Below, in pieces: positions 62,290 to 64,000 of a DNA stretch of 64,000 nucleotides. Source of the DNA: Lentibacillus sp. Marseille-P4043 (GTDB taxonomy: Bacteria > Bacillota > Bacilli > Bacillales > Amphibacillaceae); the NCBI RefSeq assembly GCF_900258515.1, contig NZ_LT984884.1, positions 2,639,353 to 2,703,352 of the forward strand. Reading direction: 5' to 3'. Position 1 is the first letter of the stretch; the number at the start of each line of letters is the position of its first letter. A program made the position numbers and the translations under genes. The notes under the pieces are model-generated. The model was given only the letters and a program-made list of their open reading frames with translations. It ran no database searches and was not told where the DNA came from.

Positions 62290-64000
62290 TTATTGTCTAT
62301 TCCAAAAGCGTTGCTGGGCAATAGCAGCGACAAAATCTTTCCCGAAGTCAGCATTGTTTCCGGCAAAGACTACACCGGCTAAATTATTTTCCGCTGATGA
62401 CTGAATAAAGGACTGCCCGGTCGTAGCAACACCAATTGGTTTAAAATGTTTATATGCTACTTTTGTGTAATACATAACGTCTTGAAGGAATTTTGCTTCA
62501 TTTTTAGAACTTCCACCAACAATATAAAGCGAGTCAAGCAGGTAAGGACTAGTTGTCAGGAATGTCTGGTCAACTTCAATCGTTGTACCATCCGCTCCTG
62601 TAACCGTACCAAGCGTTTCACTTACAATATCTATAAATACCCCGCATTGCTGCAAGTAGTTAAGCACATTTGTCACTTCTTGACCGTTAAAGCCATTGCC
62701 AATAAGTACACCTACTTTTTGTGTATATGCGTAATTCGGTGAACTGAATATGCTAAGAGAAGGATAACTTGTTGAAACAGGAACATTCGTCCCGCTTGGG
62801 CGGTCTACACCAACATTATCAGCAACAATACATGCCATCTCTTTATCAACGTTGACAAGCAGATTAACAGCTTGCTGACGAACAGATTCGCTTTTACATC
62901 TCCCAAGCTGATAGCTAAGTGATTCAATCAAATGCTGCTTTTCAACTGGTGTCATGCTATTCCAAAATATCCTTGGTTGGGAAAAGTAATCTTTGAACGA
63001 TTCACTTCGGTTCCGAATTGTGTGTCCATCTACTTTCTTTGGATAATGCTCATATCCCCCTTCTTCCGGAGGCGTTGTGTAGGGCGTATTATTTGCCAGC
63101 GAATTTTTGTGATACCATACCTTATCGACATCGATTGAAAAGGTATTACCTCCTCTACGCTGGTTATTATGAAACGGACAGATCGGTTTATTGATCGGTA
63201 ATTCCTGATAATTCGGACCAAGCCGATGATAGTGTGCAGGTAGGTATGCAGCTAATCTTCCTTGCAGGACGGGATCATTGGAAAAATCAATGCCCGGAAC
63301 AACATTTCCAGGGCTAACGGCCGATTGCTCCGTTTCCGCAAAGTAATTATCCACATTTCGATTCAATGTCAACTTGCCAATAAGCTGAACAGGGACAACC
63401 TCTTCCGGCCAAAACTTTGCAGGATCGAGAGGATCAAAGTCGTATTTGAATTCATCTTCCATCGCAATCAACTGGACACCTAATTCATATTCCGGATAAG
63501 CCCCACGGTCAATGGCATCGTGCAGATCTCGCCGGTGGTAATCCGGATCGATGCCACCGATTTTCTGAGCCTCATCCATAAGCATTGCATGTTCTCCAAG
63601 AACAGGTTTCCAAACAAACCTTACAAAAGTTGCTTTCTCTTCTTCATTGACAAACAGGTACGTATTAATTGACCACGATGCCATCATTCGATAGTTTTTT
63701 ATAACGCCCCGGTCAGACATAATCCATAGGGTCTGATGGATCGATTCCGGATTGTTGGCGACATAATCCCAAAACGTGTCGTGTGCGCCAGTAGCTGTAG
63801 GCATATCATCACGTATATTATTGAAATACGCATGCATCGCATCCGGGAACTTCATCGCGTCTTGATTAATAAGCACAGGATTATTAATCGTTGTCAGATC
63901 ATAATTTCCCTCTTCTGTGTAGAACTTAGCGCCCCAGCAGCGCATATCCCTTGCCGTATCCTTTGATCCAGCTCTCCCTTGTACGGTAGAAAATCGGTTA
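62290..64000 (-). CDS. katE: large-subunit (clade 2) catalase, 5' end beyond the window
   Basis: At least 570 residues; the frame stays open to the window edge, where [20 protein letters not shown] continues the protein, so the internal Met is not the start. Heme-pocket segments include [11 protein letters not shown] and [16 protein letters not shown] with the proximal Tyr. After about 430 of the visible residues comes a flavodoxin-like domain ([20 protein letters not shown] ... [20 protein letters not shown]), which defines large-subunit catalases such as B. subtilis KatE. Degrades hydrogen peroxide; probably stress-induced. The DTQ-like residues after the Tyr are changed to PAHY. Confidence 0.92.
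   Translation of the reverse strand, partial: NRFSTVQGRAGSKDTARDMRCWGAKFYTEEGNYDLTTINNPVLINQDAMKFPDAMHAYFNNIRDDMPTATGAHDTFWDYVANNPESIHQTLWIMSDRGVIKNYRMMASWSINTYLFVNEEEKATFVRFVWKPVLGEHAMLMDEAQKIGGIDPDYHRRDLHDAIDRGAYPEYELGVQLIAMEDEFKYDFDPLDPAKFWPEEVVPVQLIGKLTLNRNVDNYFAETEQSAVSPGNVVPGIDFSNDPVLQGRLAAYLPAHYHRLGPNYQELPINKPICPFHNNQRRGGNTFSIDVDKVWYHKNSLANNTPYTTPPEEGGYEHYPKKVDGHTIRNRSESFKDYFSQPRIFWNSMTPVEKQHLIESLSYQLGRCKSESVRQQAVNLLVNVDKEMACIVADNVGVDRPSGTNVPVSTSYPSLSIFSSPNYAYTQKVGVLIGNGFNGQEVTNVLNYLQQCGVFIDIVSETLGTVTGADGTTIEVDQTFLTTSPYLLDSLYIVGGSSKNEAKFLQDVMYYTKVAYKHFKPIGVATTGQSFIQSSAENNLAGVVFAGNNADFGKDFVAAIAQQRFWNRQ

Noticed and set aside
1..64000. Prophage, conjugative element, tRNA or rRNA genes
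   Set aside because: No integrase, portal, terminase, relaxase or type IV secretion gene and no cloverleaf or rRNA stretch was recognised. The accessory content is small modules, not a large element.

Overview
The window is low-GC Firmicute chromosome, most likely from a halotolerant Bacillaceae species (Virgibacillus/Oceanobacillus/Lentibacillus type). The evidence is AT-rich DNA, strong AGGAGG ribosome sites with frequent TTG/GTG starts, a YpzI small protein, a yqjK(rnz)-yqjM(namA)-yqjN-yqjP-yqjQ block in Bacillus subtilis-like order, a Bce-type ABC transporter with its own two-component system, and a large KatE-type catalase. No rRNA, tRNA, CRISPR array or prophage structural gene was recognised. 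Organism assignment is inference.

Layout. 0-1.6 kb: an alpha/beta hydrolase tail and several decayed genes. 1.9-6.3 kb: Bce-like module (permease, ATPase, histidine kinase, response regulator) with a palindromic operator and a terminator between kinase and ATPase genes. 6.6-8.7 kb: a LysR regulator divergent from a MetX-like hydrolase. 8.8-13.1 kb: a toxin-antitoxin (TA) pair, remnants, a broken HTH-TPR regulator and an LCP-family cell-wall protein. 13.2-20.6 kb: small metabolic, transporter and acetyltransferase genes, a PIN/UPF0175 TA pair, ypzI and an aldehyde dehydrogenase with a damaged 5' end next to inverted GC-rich repeats. 21.2-33.7 kb: the conserved core (rnz, namA, a phosphodiesterase, yqjN, yqjP, yqjQ, yyaL, mvaS).

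33.9-61 kb is accessory DNA. It holds five further two-gene toxin-antitoxin-like pairs or their relatives, an orphan antitoxin, a type I holin-like toxin with antisense RNA plus a dead copy, an IscB element with its upstream omega RNA and no TnpA, a TetR/MFS pair sharing a palindromic operator, a complete type I restriction-modification operon (hsdM-hsdS-hsdR), a tandem pair of small-protein/retropepsin modules, and an Rpn nuclease gene. The Rpn gene carries an internal Shine-Dalgarno and ATG, and a duplicated free-standing C-terminal gene follows it. Short dispersed elements (a GGGYGC-containing intergenic motif, a roughly 65-bp terminator-like element in three copies) and many gene fragments show repeated gain and loss here. 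61-64 kb: small stationary-phase-like proteins and the 3' part of a clade-2 catalase.

The three most interesting signals are the Rpn gene-within-gene with a duplicated antitoxin-like C-terminus, the tandem retropepsin modules, and the intact IscB with omega RNA.
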